36,340 bases of DNA from Stephanodiscus triporus (Eukaryota; Bacillariophyta; Thalassiosirophyceae; Thalassiosirales; Thalassiosiraceae), in contig JALLAZ010000017.1 in assembly GCA_036939755.1 (NCBI GenBank), positions 1 to 36,340 on the forward strand, read 5' to 3'. The notes beneath the pieces are model-generated. The model saw only the letters and a list, made by a program, of their open reading frames with translations, did not search any database and was not told the DNA's origin. The position numbers and the translations under genes are program-made. Positions 9,118 through 18,544 of the stretch are shown in pieces; within the stretch, counting starts at the first letter, position 1; each line of letters opens with the position of its first letter.

Positions 9118-10734
9118 ATGAGCGACGCGAAAATCAAGACATTTCTACCAATCACCTCCATGCCTTTGTCGGACGACGGCTCAAAGATTTCAGGCCCCGT
9201 GAAGGATACTGTGTCGACGTATGCCTCCGGTGTCCCCCGGAGCAACATTTCTCCAGTACCCACACACAAAGCTGTGTATGGTAGACTCATCCCCGCCCCG
9301 GAGAGGCTAACTCCAACGGGTCAGGGACGGATCAAGGCACCTCCGGTCTGTATGGCACCAGCATTGAAAAAGCAGGCATCAAGCTTACTTGACTTCAATA
9401 TATTTGGGGTGTGTTTTTCGCAAAGGGAGGCGGAATATTGTGCAGAGAAGGCGCTTGTTTTGCATGGCAACTTTGATAATGACAAATATGCCATTAACCA
9501 GGCGGAGGAGATGCCACTCAATATTGACAAGTGCCTTGGATTTTCGTCGAAGAATTCCTCGAAGTTGATGGGAGGGATATCCTATTTGCCATTAACGTCG
9601 GAAGGGGAAAAGGCTCACCAGTCCATGTCGTCGAGCTCTTCCTTTGTCTCCACCTCGTCCTGCGGCCGAAGTGCCACAGGTGACGAAACCATTGCTGACA
9701 CTTTGGTGGCAGTGAAGAAGGACCCCCCGTTGGAGGTTGCGAATGCGAATTCGTCTGTCATCTTAGTAAATGACGACCTTTTAGGCAGTGGGGGGGATGT
9801 CAGCGCGGCGGTCGAACAAGCACATTTCACGTCAGGATGCGGTGCTTCAACAGAGACAGCCAAGAGTTCAGAGAAATCGCCAAGGGCGACGTCCCTGACC
9901 ACATTCACCAGCAATCTTATCAAGGGTAACTCTTCCCGCCAAGGCCGTTCTCTCCAACGATGGCTTGTGCATTCTCCCAAGGATGAGCTCGTGAAACAGG
10001 CTGCTGGTACCATTCCTATTACGCGAGATGGCCGCATCATACTTATTAGTGCGTCCCGCAAGAAGGAGTGGATTTTGCCCAAGGGTGGCTGGGATGCCGA
10101 CGAGACGAAAGAGGAATGTGCCATAAGGGAAACGTATGAGGAGGGTGGGCTAGTTGGACAGTTGGGGGGATGTTTGGAACCGATTGATTATGAGACGGCG
10201 AAGTCAAAGAAACGGGCATTGAAAGAGTTGGGGATCAGTGAGGGTTCGGATGTAGATGTCAAGGCGAGCAGTCAAGTTGAGGAACGAAGGAGTGAAGGCC
10301 ATGAAGGATTGCGCCCCCCACTCCCCAAGCGTTTCAAGACTACGTTGTCCTCCTCGCCGACTGGCCCTGAACTAATCTTGTCATCGGGCAAGAGAATCGT
10401 CTCGTCTGACTCTACCTGTAGCAGTAGTGCGAGTGATGTTATTTTCATGACAGCAACGACGCCCACTGTTGCCCCAACTGTATCGTTTGACCCTACCGAC
10501 TACTCCTACATCCGTCTATTTCTATTCCCACTCTACGTCTCGTCGGTCAAGTCGGAGTGGCCAGAGAAGGGTCGCCTGCGCAAGATAGTTCACATTGATG
10601 AAGCTATAAGGATTATGGATGAAGAAAACAGGCCGTACTTCCGAATGGGACTAGAAATAGTAAAAGAACGGGGATTGCATTTGTTGATGAAGTCAGGACA
10701 GTCAGACGGGCTAAATGTGGCGCACGGGGGATAG
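9118..10734 (+). CDS. Nudix hydrolase, diphosphoinositol-polyphosphate-phosphohydrolase-like
   Basis: A 538-residue frame from the first in-frame ATG (9118); the frame is open upstream only through a GTG. The Nudix domain begins near residue 292 (ELVKQAAGTIPI, then RIILISASRKKEWILPKGGW). It contains a full Nudix box, G-x5-E-x7-REx2EExG, in GWDADETKEECAIRETYEEG (residues 324-343). The EWILPKGGW lead-in is typical of the DIPP/APS1-like group, which cleaves diphosphoinositol polyphosphates and dinucleoside polyphosphates. The domain is split by an insertion of about 100 residues rich in Ser/Lys before the closing YSYIRLFLFPLYV strand. The last part (EWPEKGRLRKIVHIDEAI) matches the usual end of the fold. 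The first 290 residues are Ser-rich, unrecognised and probably disordered. The substrate is inferred from family resemblance only. Confidence 0.85.
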   Translation: MSDAKIKTFLPITSMPLSDDGSKISGPVKDTVSTYASGVPRSNISPVPTHKAVYGRLIPAPERLTPTGQGRIKAPPVCMAPALKKQASSLLDFNIFGVCFSQREAEYCAEKALVLHGNFDNDKYAINQAEEMPLNIDKCLGFSSKNSSKLMGGISYLPLTSEGEKAHQSMSSSSSFVSTSSCGRSATGDETIADTLVAVKKDPPLEVANANSSVILVNDDLLGSGGDVSAAVEQAHFTSGCGASTETAKSSEKSPRATSLTTFTSNLIKGNSSRQGRSLQRWLVHSPKDELVKQAAGTIPITRDGRIILISASRKKEWILPKGGWDADETKEECAIRETYEEGGLVGQLGGCLEPIDYETAKSKKRALKELGISEGSDVDVKASSQVEERRSEGHEGLRPPLPKRFKTTLSSSPTGPELILSSGKRIVSSDSTCSSSASDVIFMTATTPTVAPTVSFDPTDYSYIRLFLFPLYVSSVKSEWPEKGRLRKIVHIDEAIRIMDEENRPYFRMGLEIVKERGLHLLMKSGQSDGLNVAHGG

Positions 10735-11069
10735 TGAACCCTTTCCTTTCCCCCTCTACATAAAGATGTTTTTATAAGGTTATCTTTTGATCCATCTCTT
10801 CTTCCACAAAGCTTTATGCTTTCTGTACAGCTAAAAAATCATACAGCGTTCTTGTCCGAGACTTGTTCCATAAGATTTACTATTTACTCAAGTTAATCCT
10901 TTCTTAGCTTTATTATGGTGCTGTGCGAGCTAATGCTCTGTCGACAGTCCTTTGTTATGCAAGCCTGATTGAATGGGCGCGTTGTATATTAGTGCCCTTT
11001 GACTCTTATTCATGTTGGCATATCGCATACCAGCAAAATTACAGTTACTCAGAAAAGAAGTGAAAGCGA
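10735..11069. other. Convergent 3' intergenic region
   Basis: 335 AT-rich base pairs between the converging Nudix and LRR genes. Presumably it holds both 3' UTRs. No gene seen. Confidence 0.5.
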
Positions 11070-13208
11070 TCATTCAAAGTATTCTTCAGAGAACTCCCCG
11101 TCATCGAAAAATGAACCGATGTTTTGACGCCTTGCTGCTGCTGATTCCACCGCCTCTAACTGACGTTTGCGCGAATCGGCAATTCTATTCATGTAATCCA
11201 TGTGACGTTCAGCCATCGACGCCAATACTGTAGAATCTTTCTCGGGATATAACAACTCATCTACAATGGCGTCATCAAAGAAGTTCATAGATACATCAAT
11301 TGATAGATCAAAGTTTTTGGCCGCAATAATTGATGCCGAGAGAGCGTCAATGGCACCGTCGTCTAGGAGGCACTGACGCATCCCGATGGATATCTTAAGC
11401 GGAGAAGCTGACAGTTTCTTCATTGTCGGTTGATTACTTGTTATTAGCTCGCCAGCAAAAGCGTGCCCTCCACACGCCTGTATTTTATCACCATCTTCCC
11501 CCCCTCCTACCTCGTCATCGATCAGACCGCCCATGACCTCTTCATCATCATCACTGTCTGCGGTGATTCCCATAGTCTCAGAGCCGAATCGTTTTGCTGC
11601 GCCCTTGAGCGTTTTTCCAATAAACTTGATGTTGGTGCTCGCTCTATCTCGAATGAGATTTGCTGTCCCTTTCTTCTTAAAAATCTTCCGATTTCCAAAA
11701 TGATTACCACTAACATCTACGCAAAAGAGACCAGAAGCATCTTCATGGTTTACAAGTGACACCAGAGCTCTACCAAATGAAGAGGTTCCCTGAGCCTGGA
11801 CGGAACAACTTCTCAAGGACACTGATTTGACTGCACCGCACCCCAGCGCTTCAGCAAGCGCCGCTGCCCCATCATCACAGATGCCCACGTTATTGTCAAG
11901 TGTGATTTTCTCAAAGACAGCGCCCGATCCATGACGTGCATCCATAAGGGCCCTGCCTAAGGCTCTTGCCCCAGTGTCTGTGATCTTGTTATTACTCAAA
12001 TCCAATTGCCTCAGGCAATTAGGATTCGACGCAATGGCAAGTGCAAGTGCCTCAGCACCAACATCACCCACATTGCACGAAGATAAGTCTAGCTCGTCCA
12101 ATATGACGTGGCTGCCACTTTCACTCTCCGTGGCCATTCTTAATGCTGCAGCAAGTGCGACAGTTCCGGCGTCACCTATTGCGTTGTTTCCTCCTATACG
12201 CAGCACAGTAGGTCTGCGTCCCAGCCGTACCCCATCAGGATGGCGTCCCACGATGGAAGATTCACTTAGTAGACGTTCGAACGAATTTAAAATACCCTTC
12301 ACAAAAAAGCAGTTGATCAGGATGCGAAGACATGACAAGTCATCATAGTAATATCTGATGGCATCGTTACTCACCCTTCCAACGCTCCTGCAAAATGAAG
12401 GTCCGATGCCACAGTTTTCTAGAGTTATCAACCGTGGAAAAAATGCTGCTCCTTCTCCCTCGAACAATCTTCGTACAGAATCCTGGAGTTGGGAATTAGG
12501 CGATTGAACCCCATGACCGCCAATGTCATTAAACGACAAATCAAGCTCTTCAATCAGGATGGAAGGTTTCTCGGAAACTTGCGCTGTTGAAGTGTCAGTA
12601 GAGTTTAGTCCGTCAGAAGAGGTAATATTTACATTTTGCTCCATAGTCTCGTTATTCAATTCATTTATCAACGATGTCGAGCAAGATCCAATCTCATCGA
12701 CGTTTCCATTCTCGAAATGGATTGTCCCACCAGTGATTTCTTTTGTAGCGTCGCCCATCATCAACATATCAAAAATTTTGGATGCTCCTAATGGAGTGAG
12801 ATTATTCATTGCCAGTCCCAACTTGACTAAAATTGGAGCCCTGACCTGATATTCATCTTCTGAGTTATTTTTTGTCTTCAACAGTTGCATCAGCTCTTCT
12901 ATCAGGGAGGCCGATGCGTTATCACCCAATCGAGTCGATGAAACGTCAATATCCAGCAAGGACGATGTTCCATCATCGTTGTGTGTGATAAGATGGCGAC
13001 GTAGATCGGATAGAACTGAACTCATTACTGCACGTGGCTCCATGTTGAATTTATGTGAGTGATGTATAAAGTATTGTTGAATGGCCGGCGGTTCATTACC
13101 AACCATCGGAGATGCGCTTGCAGTATCAACGGCACTGGAAGCAGCAGCCCATATCGGCCACATCGACAGTGATATCAAAGCCGCCGATACGCCTAGATTT
13201 GGCATCAT
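11070..13208 (-). CDS. Secreted leucine-rich-repeat protein, ribonuclease-inhibitor type
   Basis: From the ATG at 13208 the protein starts with a signal peptide (MMPNLGVSAALISLSMWPIW, then AAASSA). An upstream in-frame ATG at 13355 adds 49 residues and hides the signal, so 13208 is preferred. RI-type LRRs are clear: LDLSFNDIGGHG, LRIGGNNAIGDAGTVALAAAL, ELDLSSCNVGDVGAEALALA, QLDLSNNKITDTGARALGRAL, ITLDNNVGICDDGAAALAEAL and VSLRSCSVQAQG. The tail is acidic, then Arg/Glu-rich. A likely intron at 12374-12297 (GTGAGT...GAAG, 78 bp) is a multiple of three without a stop, so the frame is open either way. Removing it joins SVGR to GILNSFERLL and deletes a Tyr/Cys-rich stretch that does not fit an LRR. 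Likely a protein-binding scaffold; partner unknown. Divergent from COX19. Confidence 0.8.
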   Translation of the reverse strand: MMPNLGVSAALISLSMWPIWAAASSAVDTASASPMVGNEPPAIQQYFIHHSHKFNMEPRAVMSSVLSDLRRHLITHNDDGTSSLLDIDVSSTRLGDNASASLIEELMQLLKTKNNSEDEYQVRAPILVKLGLAMNNLTPLGASKIFDMLMMGDATKEITGGTIHFENGNVDEIGSCSTSLINELNNETMEQNVNITSSDGLNSTDTSTAQVSEKPSILIEELDLSFNDIGGHGVQSPNSQLQDSVRRLFEGEGAAFFPRLITLENCGIGPSFCRSVGRVSNDAIRYYYDDLSCLRILINCFFVKGILNSFERLLSESSIVGRHPDGVRLGRRPTVLRIGGNNAIGDAGTVALAAALRMATESESGSHVILDELDLSSCNVGDVGAEALALAIASNPNCLRQLDLSNNKITDTGARALGRALMDARHGSGAVFEKITLDNNVGICDDGAAALAEALGCGAVKSVSLRSCSVQAQGTSSFGRALVSLVNHEDASGLFCVDVSGNHFGNRKIFKKKGTANLIRDRASTNIKFIGKTLKGAAKRFGSETMGITADSDDDEEVMGGLIDDEVGGGEDGDKIQACGGHAFAGELITSNQPTMKKLSASPLKISIGMRQCLLDDGAIDALSASIIAAKNFDLSIDVSMNFFDDAIVDELLYPEKDSTVLASMAERHMDYMNRIADSRKRQLEAVESAAARRQNIGSFFDDGEFSEEYFE
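12297..12374 (-). other. Probable 78-bp stop-free intron in the LRR gene
   Basis: Donor GTGAGTAACG and acceptor TTTTTTGTGAAG on the minus strand, phase 0. It has no in-frame stop and a length divisible by three. The size and donor match confirmed introns in neighbouring genes. Confidence 0.6.
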
Positions 13209-13534
13209 CGCAATGGGGCGCGAAGAGATTGAAGGGAAACGGAAGACGAATGACGCGTGCTGTCGGTTGATGATGTGTGGGGGAGTGTGATGTTGGCGGG
13301 CGCGGGGTTTCCCCCCCCTAACGTACACACTTTTCCAGGGGGCGGGGGAGAACATAACAATCGATAGCTCGCTTGTTGGGGAGCTGCTCTATCTTCTTGC
13401 TTCTCTCACTTCTCAATCACTCAATCCCCTCTTCTAATCCTCACTTCATCTCTCTCTCATTAGCAGCGCCTCCCACCTTTTCTCTCAACCCTCCCCCATC
13501 AGGTTTCATACAGCCGACGCTAGAAACTATCAAC
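13209..13534. promoter_or_regulatory. Shared divergent promoter, LRR gene / COX19
   Basis: A 326-bp spacer between the preferred start codons, or 179 bp if the LRR gene starts at 13355. It contains a pyrimidine-rich CTTCTCT/CTCAATC stretch at about 13394-13450 just before COX19. Promoter function is inferred from geometry. Confidence 0.4.
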
Positions 13535-14028
13535 ATGTCGAGCATGAACTTTAGTAGCTCAAAGCAAAACATAAAGCCACCACAACGTGGTATCTTTCCA
13601 CTTGACCACCATTCTGAATGCAAGCCTCACATGCAGGTACGTTGCTTGAAGAAAACGACAATCAGACGACGTGTTGTCACTAACTTTGCAATTCAATTCT
13701 GTTGCAAATTAGAAATACATTTCGTGTCTGAAGGATCAAAAAGATAAACATTACTTATGCCGAGAACTTTCAAAGGAATACCTGCAGTGTCGAATGGATC
13801 GGCAGCTTATGGCATCGGAAGACTTAGACAAGGTGAGGGTACGATGTCATTTAGTTCAATTGAATGCTCGGCAATATTTATTCTCATGGAATAATGCCGT
13901 AGCTCGGATTCTCCGAGGATGCCAGAGTAGAAAGCGCTGTTGAATATGACAAGTCAAAAGAAAAAGAAGGATATGTTGCGGGCAAACACATAGATGGGCG
14001 TGTCAAATGGTGGTTTCAAAAGTGGTGA
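13535..14028 (+). CDS. COX19: Cytochrome c oxidase assembly protein COX19
   Basis: Three exons, 13535-13636, 13713-13832 and 13903-14028, encode 115 residues. The introns are 76 and 70 bp, GT-AG, phase 0; neither exon alone is long enough to be conspicuous. The spliced protein has the COX19 pattern: KPPQRGIFPLDHHSECK, then a twin CX9C (Cys29-x9-Cys39 across the first intron and Cys50-x9-Cys60), CRELSKEYLQCRMDRQLM, and DKLGF across the second intron. COX19 is a small CHCH-fold protein of the mitochondrial intermembrane space and cytosol that works in copper delivery to cytochrome c oxidase with COX11. There is no presequence, as expected for a Mia40-imported protein. The ending (VKWWFQKW) is longer than in the human protein. 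Confidence 0.9.
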
Positions 14029-14244
14029 CAATAGGTTGGATTGATCCACTCATCACGTGTTCAAAATGTCAAGCGCATTGCATTGGCCAGCACAATGACT
14101 GAGGAATCCAAAATCATATTTAAGTTGGAAAAATGAGGTATAAATTACATGGACAGAACAGAGATGTGAAAAAAGCTGAAGTAAGATTACAATCAGGTAG
14201 AGCTTATTGATCATTTCTATTAATGCAAAAAATTTATACACTTC

Positions 14245-16497
14245 TTAATTATGCACGTAGTTGAGAACAAATTGAACGCAATCTCTTGACTCTTTTGGGA
14301 TCCTCCGAATCTTGTGTATCTGATGAAACACACCGTTCTCTATCATGAGCGCCTTGTGGGCGAGGAAAAGTGCAACTTCCTGCCCAGAAAGTAGGTGGAG
14401 ACAACCCACTTTGGCAACTTTTTTTGCTTTTTTCGCATGTGTTTCATTGGTTGTATACTTTTCCATATTCTTATCTTCACCACCTCTTCCATTGTCTCCT
14501 AGAGCTGTATTACCTCCCTTGGGGGGCAACTCACGTGTCACCTTGAATATCTGCTGCATGTCAACCACGAAAGTTGATAGTTCGACTCCAAGTTGTTGAA
14601 GAAAAAAGAGAACACGTTGCATGTGAGCTTCTCCTGGACGATAATGACCAGAATGCGGCCACAATTGGGTGAGGAGCCCACGCTCATCAGTCAAGAATAT
14701 TCCAGCTGACGCGACTGCCTTTCCACCAAAGAAGGTTGAGTGATGAAATCTCTGTCGAGGTATGACAACACATGTAGATGGGCTACCGTTGGGTACACCT
14801 CCAGCAGCCGGGCTCTTCGGAGCGGTCACCTTTTGTGATCCATAAAACACATTATCGCGTAGGACAAAGATCCAACCTTCCTTTCCAGTGTCGACTGGGT
14901 TTCCATTCCGATCAATGATATTGGCAGAACCATCAACAGGATTCGCCACAATATCTAACGCATAAGTCGCTGTGATCTCAGGATTAGTAATGTAAAGCAC
15001 TGTATCGGAATCCAAGACTGGGCGAGGAATCTCCGGCAAGCTAGGCAATGGATTTCCGGCAGATTCGCCTTTAGAGTCCAACCAGTCAAAAAACATGTGG
15101 AAGGGATGACCCAGCTCTTCCCAATGTTTGTAATACATCCGTAAATTCTTCCCATATCGATGACGCTTATCAGAAACCTCAAGCCATGCCTTCCGATGCA
15201 TCTGGGCGTAGTTTCCACGAGCGACCCCCTTTTTTGTAATCTCAGGAGGATTGGCACGAATACCACGATACACAAAGTCAGCTTCACTGGAAGGAAACGA
15301 CTTACTCCTGTTGTGGGAATTGTTCCCTTCGAGGTTCAAGGCAGATGAGCATTGCCGACTGAAGGCCCAGTTGGCATAGGGCGGAGTGGTACTTGTTAGT
15401 GGATGACTGTGCACATTTGGTACACATGATGACGGAGCCGGTGTTGTGAGCGTAGAACACATTCTCTCCATTTCTAAGGTGGCAGGCAACAGTGGAAGCT
15501 CTTGATTGGGACATTCCTCCTCTTTGAGAGTTATTTTGGTTACATCAACGGATGTGCAAGTAGGTGCGATCTTCTCCTCCTCATCCACAGAAGCAACCCC
15601 CAGCTGCTGTCCATCCGATTTTGTACCTTCGTAATCCATAAGTTGCACCTGATCGTCCTCGTGAACGATTAAATTCGCTCCCTCCTCATCGATCTCATTG
15701 TCATCAAAATCACTCGAACTATCATCCTCGACAATCTTTTGCAGCAATAAAGAATCCGGTTCTTCTCCAACAGCTTCCGCAAACTGAGCTGATTCGCACA
15801 TTCTTCTCTCAAAGCTGTCCGATCGTGCGCTCGCACGACCACTAGATATTCTTTGTAAGAGTGCTTCATGATCGATGTAGTCATCGTTTTCAGAGAGATC
15901 GTTCAAAAGGATAAAGGATTCAGTGAAACTTCTATTGTGATGCTTAGTCCACGAATTTTCAGCAGCTTCGTGGGGAACCTGACCCGAGCTCGCTTGTTCG
16001 GTTATGGCTGGCAATGGTAAATTATCATAGCTTGAGGAGGTCAGATCGCATGTTCGTCCCGTGCGTGGATAAGAAGCGATGCACGTCACAGAAGAGGGAT
16101 ATAAACCTATGCTAGAATCATCTACGGATTCAACCATGCTTGGGCCATCACGGCTAGATACCTCAAATTCTCGCCGCGCCGCAGCGTCGTCGTCCAAATC
16201 GCCCAGAGACGCATTCGAGTCGCTCGGTTCCATCCGCCGTCCTTCGTCATCAAAATCGGCCAAAGCCGCGCCCCTTTTCTCCTCGACACCCTGCTCTAGA
16301 ATATCTGCGTCTATTTGGCGTATGCTGTGAGAGTGGAGCGGTGATAATTCATGACGCGAGGCCTCCTCGGCGGCCCCGCGAGCGCACGTGACGTGGGCGG
16401 CAACAATTGGACCTGATGTTGTTTCTTCACCACAAACAACCGAGCATAATGCGATGGATTCATCGTTCTGACGGCTTAGGTTGCCATGAGCGGTCAT
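14245..16497 (-). CDS. IQM-like protein (plant/fungal calmodulin-binding-family core)
   Basis: A 750-residue frame without an evident intron. Residues 1-400 are acidic, Ser-rich and probably disordered (RSFTESFILLNDLSENDD, DSSSDFDDNEIDEEG). The C-terminal core from about residue 425 matches the plant IQM / fungal homolog family: RHRYGKNLRMYYKHWEELG, FDWLDSKGE, the block GWIFVLRDNVFYGSQK, a HHSTFFGGKAVASAGIF segment, and WPHSGHYRPGEAHMQRVLFF near 612. Plant IQMs bind calmodulin through an N-terminal IQ motif and act in stress and stomatal responses. I cannot see a clear IQ motif here, so calmodulin binding is not supported. The molecular activity of the core domain is unknown. Its 3' end faces COX19 across 216 bp of AT-rich sequence. 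Confidence 0.75.
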   Translation of the reverse strand: MTAHGNLSRQNDESIALCSVVCGEETTSGPIVAAHVTCARGAAEEASRHELSPLHSHSIRQIDADILEQGVEEKRGAALADFDDEGRRMEPSDSNASLGDLDDDAAARREFEVSSRDGPSMVESVDDSSIGLYPSSVTCIASYPRTGRTCDLTSSSYDNLPLPAITEQASSGQVPHEAAENSWTKHHNRSFTESFILLNDLSENDDYIDHEALLQRISSGRASARSDSFERRMCESAQFAEAVGEEPDSLLLQKIVEDDSSSDFDDNEIDEEGANLIVHEDDQVQLMDYEGTKSDGQQLGVASVDEEEKIAPTCTSVDVTKITLKEEECPNQELPLLPATLEMERMCSTLTTPAPSSCVPNVHSHPLTSTTPPYANWAFSRQCSSALNLEGNNSHNRSKSFPSSEADFVYRGIRANPPEITKKGVARGNYAQMHRKAWLEVSDKRHRYGKNLRMYYKHWEELGHPFHMFFDWLDSKGESAGNPLPSLPEIPRPVLDSDTVLYITNPEITATYALDIVANPVDGSANIIDRNGNPVDTGKEGWIFVLRDNVFYGSQKVTAPKSPAAGGVPNGSPSTCVVIPRQRFHHSTFFGGKAVASAGIFLTDERGLLTQLWPHSGHYRPGEAHMQRVLFFLQQLGVELSTFVVDMQQIFKVTRELPPKGGNTALGDNGRGGEDKNMEKYTTNETHAKKAKKVAKVGCLHLLSGQEVALFLAHKALMIENGVFHQIHKIRRIPKESRDCVQFVLNYVHN

Positions 16498-16966
16498 ATT
16501 GTTGGTGAATCTGTCTTGTGGGTTGGGGCTAATAGAGGTAGATCGATTTTGTTATCACCACGTTTCTGAGCATTCTCGTTGTTGTTTTGGTGATTTTGTT
16601 CCTCTGGGGCTCTACATACACTGGATTTAATATTGTTCTCTCACTTTTTTCATGGGAAAAATTCGTCAATTTCCGTTTCTGTCGGTGAATCTTGCTTCAC
16701 ACCTCACCACAAAGATAAACACCGCCGTCACGTTGCTGCAGTGGGTCACACTTCAACACCCTCAACAGTGAATCTATTACCCGTCCAGCCTCCAGACTCA
16801 GTCAGATGAATTGATAAATGACCGATTCAGAAGAATCCTCTTTCGGGTTGGATGGATATTATGGATTACTCTATGATTTTGCAGATCTTTGTCTTCCTGG
16901 AATACGGTGTGAGGTGTGAGGTGAAATACTCGGAAGAGATCTTTGAGTGCACAGAATAGGGTCAAG
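16498..16966. promoter_or_regulatory. Divergent intergenic region, IQM-like / CRAL-TRIO genes
   Basis: 469 bp between two divergent start codons. It is T-rich near 16540-16680. It is presumed to carry both promoters and 5' leaders; no specific motif stands out. Confidence 0.4.
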
Positions 16967-18085
16967 ATGGGTCCAACGACTATGATCACCTTGTATTGTT
17001 ATGGCCTCTGCCTCCTGTGCGTGATTTTTGCCGCTGGCGGAGACGACGCAGGAGGAACATTCCAGTATCTGGACAACATAGGTGTTCGGCGAATATTTGC
17101 TCTAGTTTACGAGGACAATGATTCGACCAATCGCAATTGTGATGCCGCAAGGTCGACGGATAAAAGAAAATCGTCTCTCAAGCAGTTGGTCGTTTTGTTC
17201 TTAAGGGGAGGGCATTATGATCTCACGAGTCATTATGCAGGGCTTCCTCCACCACCTCCTCCTCCACCGCCGTATCCTCCTCTATCCGCCCATCAGCAAG
17301 CCACAGAAGAGGAACATTCTACAGGAAGAGAAATTTCCTGGTATCCAATCGACCCAACACAGTGTGCTTGTCACACACAGCAGGACAATCAAATGTATAC
17401 ACTTCGTCCATCACAACACGACCCTCCTCAGCAACCACCTGTACGACATCTCAATGTACCACCAGCCCCGCCCAACGCTTACCTGTTCCCACCAGGAACG
17501 TGGGAAAGATATCTACGAGCCACGAAGGGTGATGTTGTCGAAGCCCAACGTCGTCTCACGGCCACGCTCAACTGGCGTATGCAGAATGGGATGGATGAGA
17601 TATTGTCGATGCCGCATCCGCATATAGGCGTACTTAAGCGATGCTATCCGCATGTCTATCACTTGCGGGGGTACCAAGACGAGCCGGTGTATTACGAGTG
17701 TCCTGGTAAGATTGATTTAGATGCTCTAAAATCGGCCGGATTGACGCTGGATCACTTGCTGAGGCACTACGCCTTAGTTACCGAGTTCATTTGGACGTGT
17801 ATAAGTCCTTATCAAGACGGACCCGGCAGCAAAGGAATCACTGTCCTCGATATGGATGGGGTGCGCCTGCGAGACTTTGCGGGTGATGTCGTGACATTCG
17901 TGAAGCGCGCCGCGTCGTTCACGGGGCAGCATTATCCCGAAAGGAGCGGGACGATCTACATTTTGAACGCACCGTCCTTTTTTCAATTGATTTGGAGGAG
18001 AGTTGTAGTGCCGCTCGTGGATCCAGTAACGCTCGGGAAGGTTCGAGTGGTGGACTCGAATACCACGCTATTCGTGACGCGTTGA
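16967..18085 (+). CDS. CRAL-TRIO (Sec14-like) domain protein with signal peptide, apparent frameshift near the 3' end
   Basis: The ATG at 16967 gives MGPTTMITLYCYGLCLLCVI, a signal peptide or anchor (the frame is open upstream only via TTG). A Pro-rich spacer near residues 88-105 precedes the CRAL-TRIO N-terminal helix (WERYLRATKGDVVEAQRRL, near 178) and the lipid-binding core (YYECPGKIDLDALKSAGLTL, ITVLDMDGV, QHYPERSGTIYILNAPSFFQ, LVDPVTLGKVRVV). The family binds and transfers hydrophobic ligands such as phosphoinositides or tocopherols. The frame stops at TGA 18083-18085, yet the expected continuation (ALMQTIPIENIPRKYGG) lies immediately after in the -1 frame and runs to 18297. About one base seems missing near 18040-18080, by sequencing error or mutation; a programmed event is less likely because no slippery heptamer is visible. 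A secretory-route Sec14 protein is unusual. Confidence 0.8.
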   Translation: MGPTTMITLYCYGLCLLCVIFAAGGDDAGGTFQYLDNIGVRRIFALVYEDNDSTNRNCDAARSTDKRKSSLKQLVVLFLRGGHYDLTSHYAGLPPPPPPPPPYPPLSAHQQATEEEHSTGREISWYPIDPTQCACHTQQDNQMYTLRPSQHDPPQQPPVRHLNVPPAPPNAYLFPPGTWERYLRATKGDVVEAQRRLTATLNWRMQNGMDEILSMPHPHIGVLKRCYPHVYHLRGYQDEPVYYECPGKIDLDALKSAGLTLDHLLRHYALVTEFIWTCISPYQDGPGSKGITVLDMDGVRLRDFAGDVVTFVKRAASFTGQHYPERSGTIYILNAPSFFQLIWRRVVVPLVDPVTLGKVRVVDSNTTLFVTR

Positions 18086-18297
18086 TGCAGACAATACCGA
18101 TCGAGAACATTCCGAGGAAATATGGAGGCATATCTGACATTCCTCTTGGTTTTAGTCCTGAAGAACTATGGTTCAGAGATTTCATCGACCAAAATAATCG
18201 CGGAGAGGAATTAAGGACCGAAACCCGAGGAATTCAACAACATTTATCTGGCCAGTCCTATTATTCTATTGACAACGACACATCTCATGCAAATTAA
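18086..18297 (+). CDS. Displaced C-terminal part of the CRAL-TRIO protein
   Basis: In the frame shifted by -1 relative to the upstream CDS, this segment encodes LMQTIPIENIPRKYGGISD and then a hydrophilic tail ending at the stop 18295-18297. The IPxENIPxxYGG pattern is the usual end of a Sec14 domain, so the segment most likely belongs to the same protein. The real join cannot be fixed from this sequence alone. Confidence 0.6.
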
Positions 18298-18544
18298 CTC
18301 GCGGAGAGTACATTGAATTCATTAATGACAACACGATGCAGTACCACTCTGCTATCGTCTGTATCATTCTAATGCCCATCTCAAAAAATGGCCATAAGAT
18401 ATTTCGATTAAGTTTGTAGGACATTTTATTCACGGCCCTCAGGATTCGCTTGCTCTTTGTAATTCATCCTATTCCGATCGACTGACGCGGCCCGTGTGAC
18501 CGCAGCACACAACATCCTCACTGCCCGGCATTCTCGACTTGTGC
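18298..18544. other. Convergent 3' region
   Basis: Spacer between the CRAL-TRIO and TLC genes. No gene seen; presumably both 3' UTRs. Confidence 0.4.

Noticed and set aside
18030..18090. Programmed -1 frameshift in the CRAL-TRIO gene
   Set aside because: No X-XXY-YYZ slippery site or downstream pseudoknot is evident; a simple indel is more likely.
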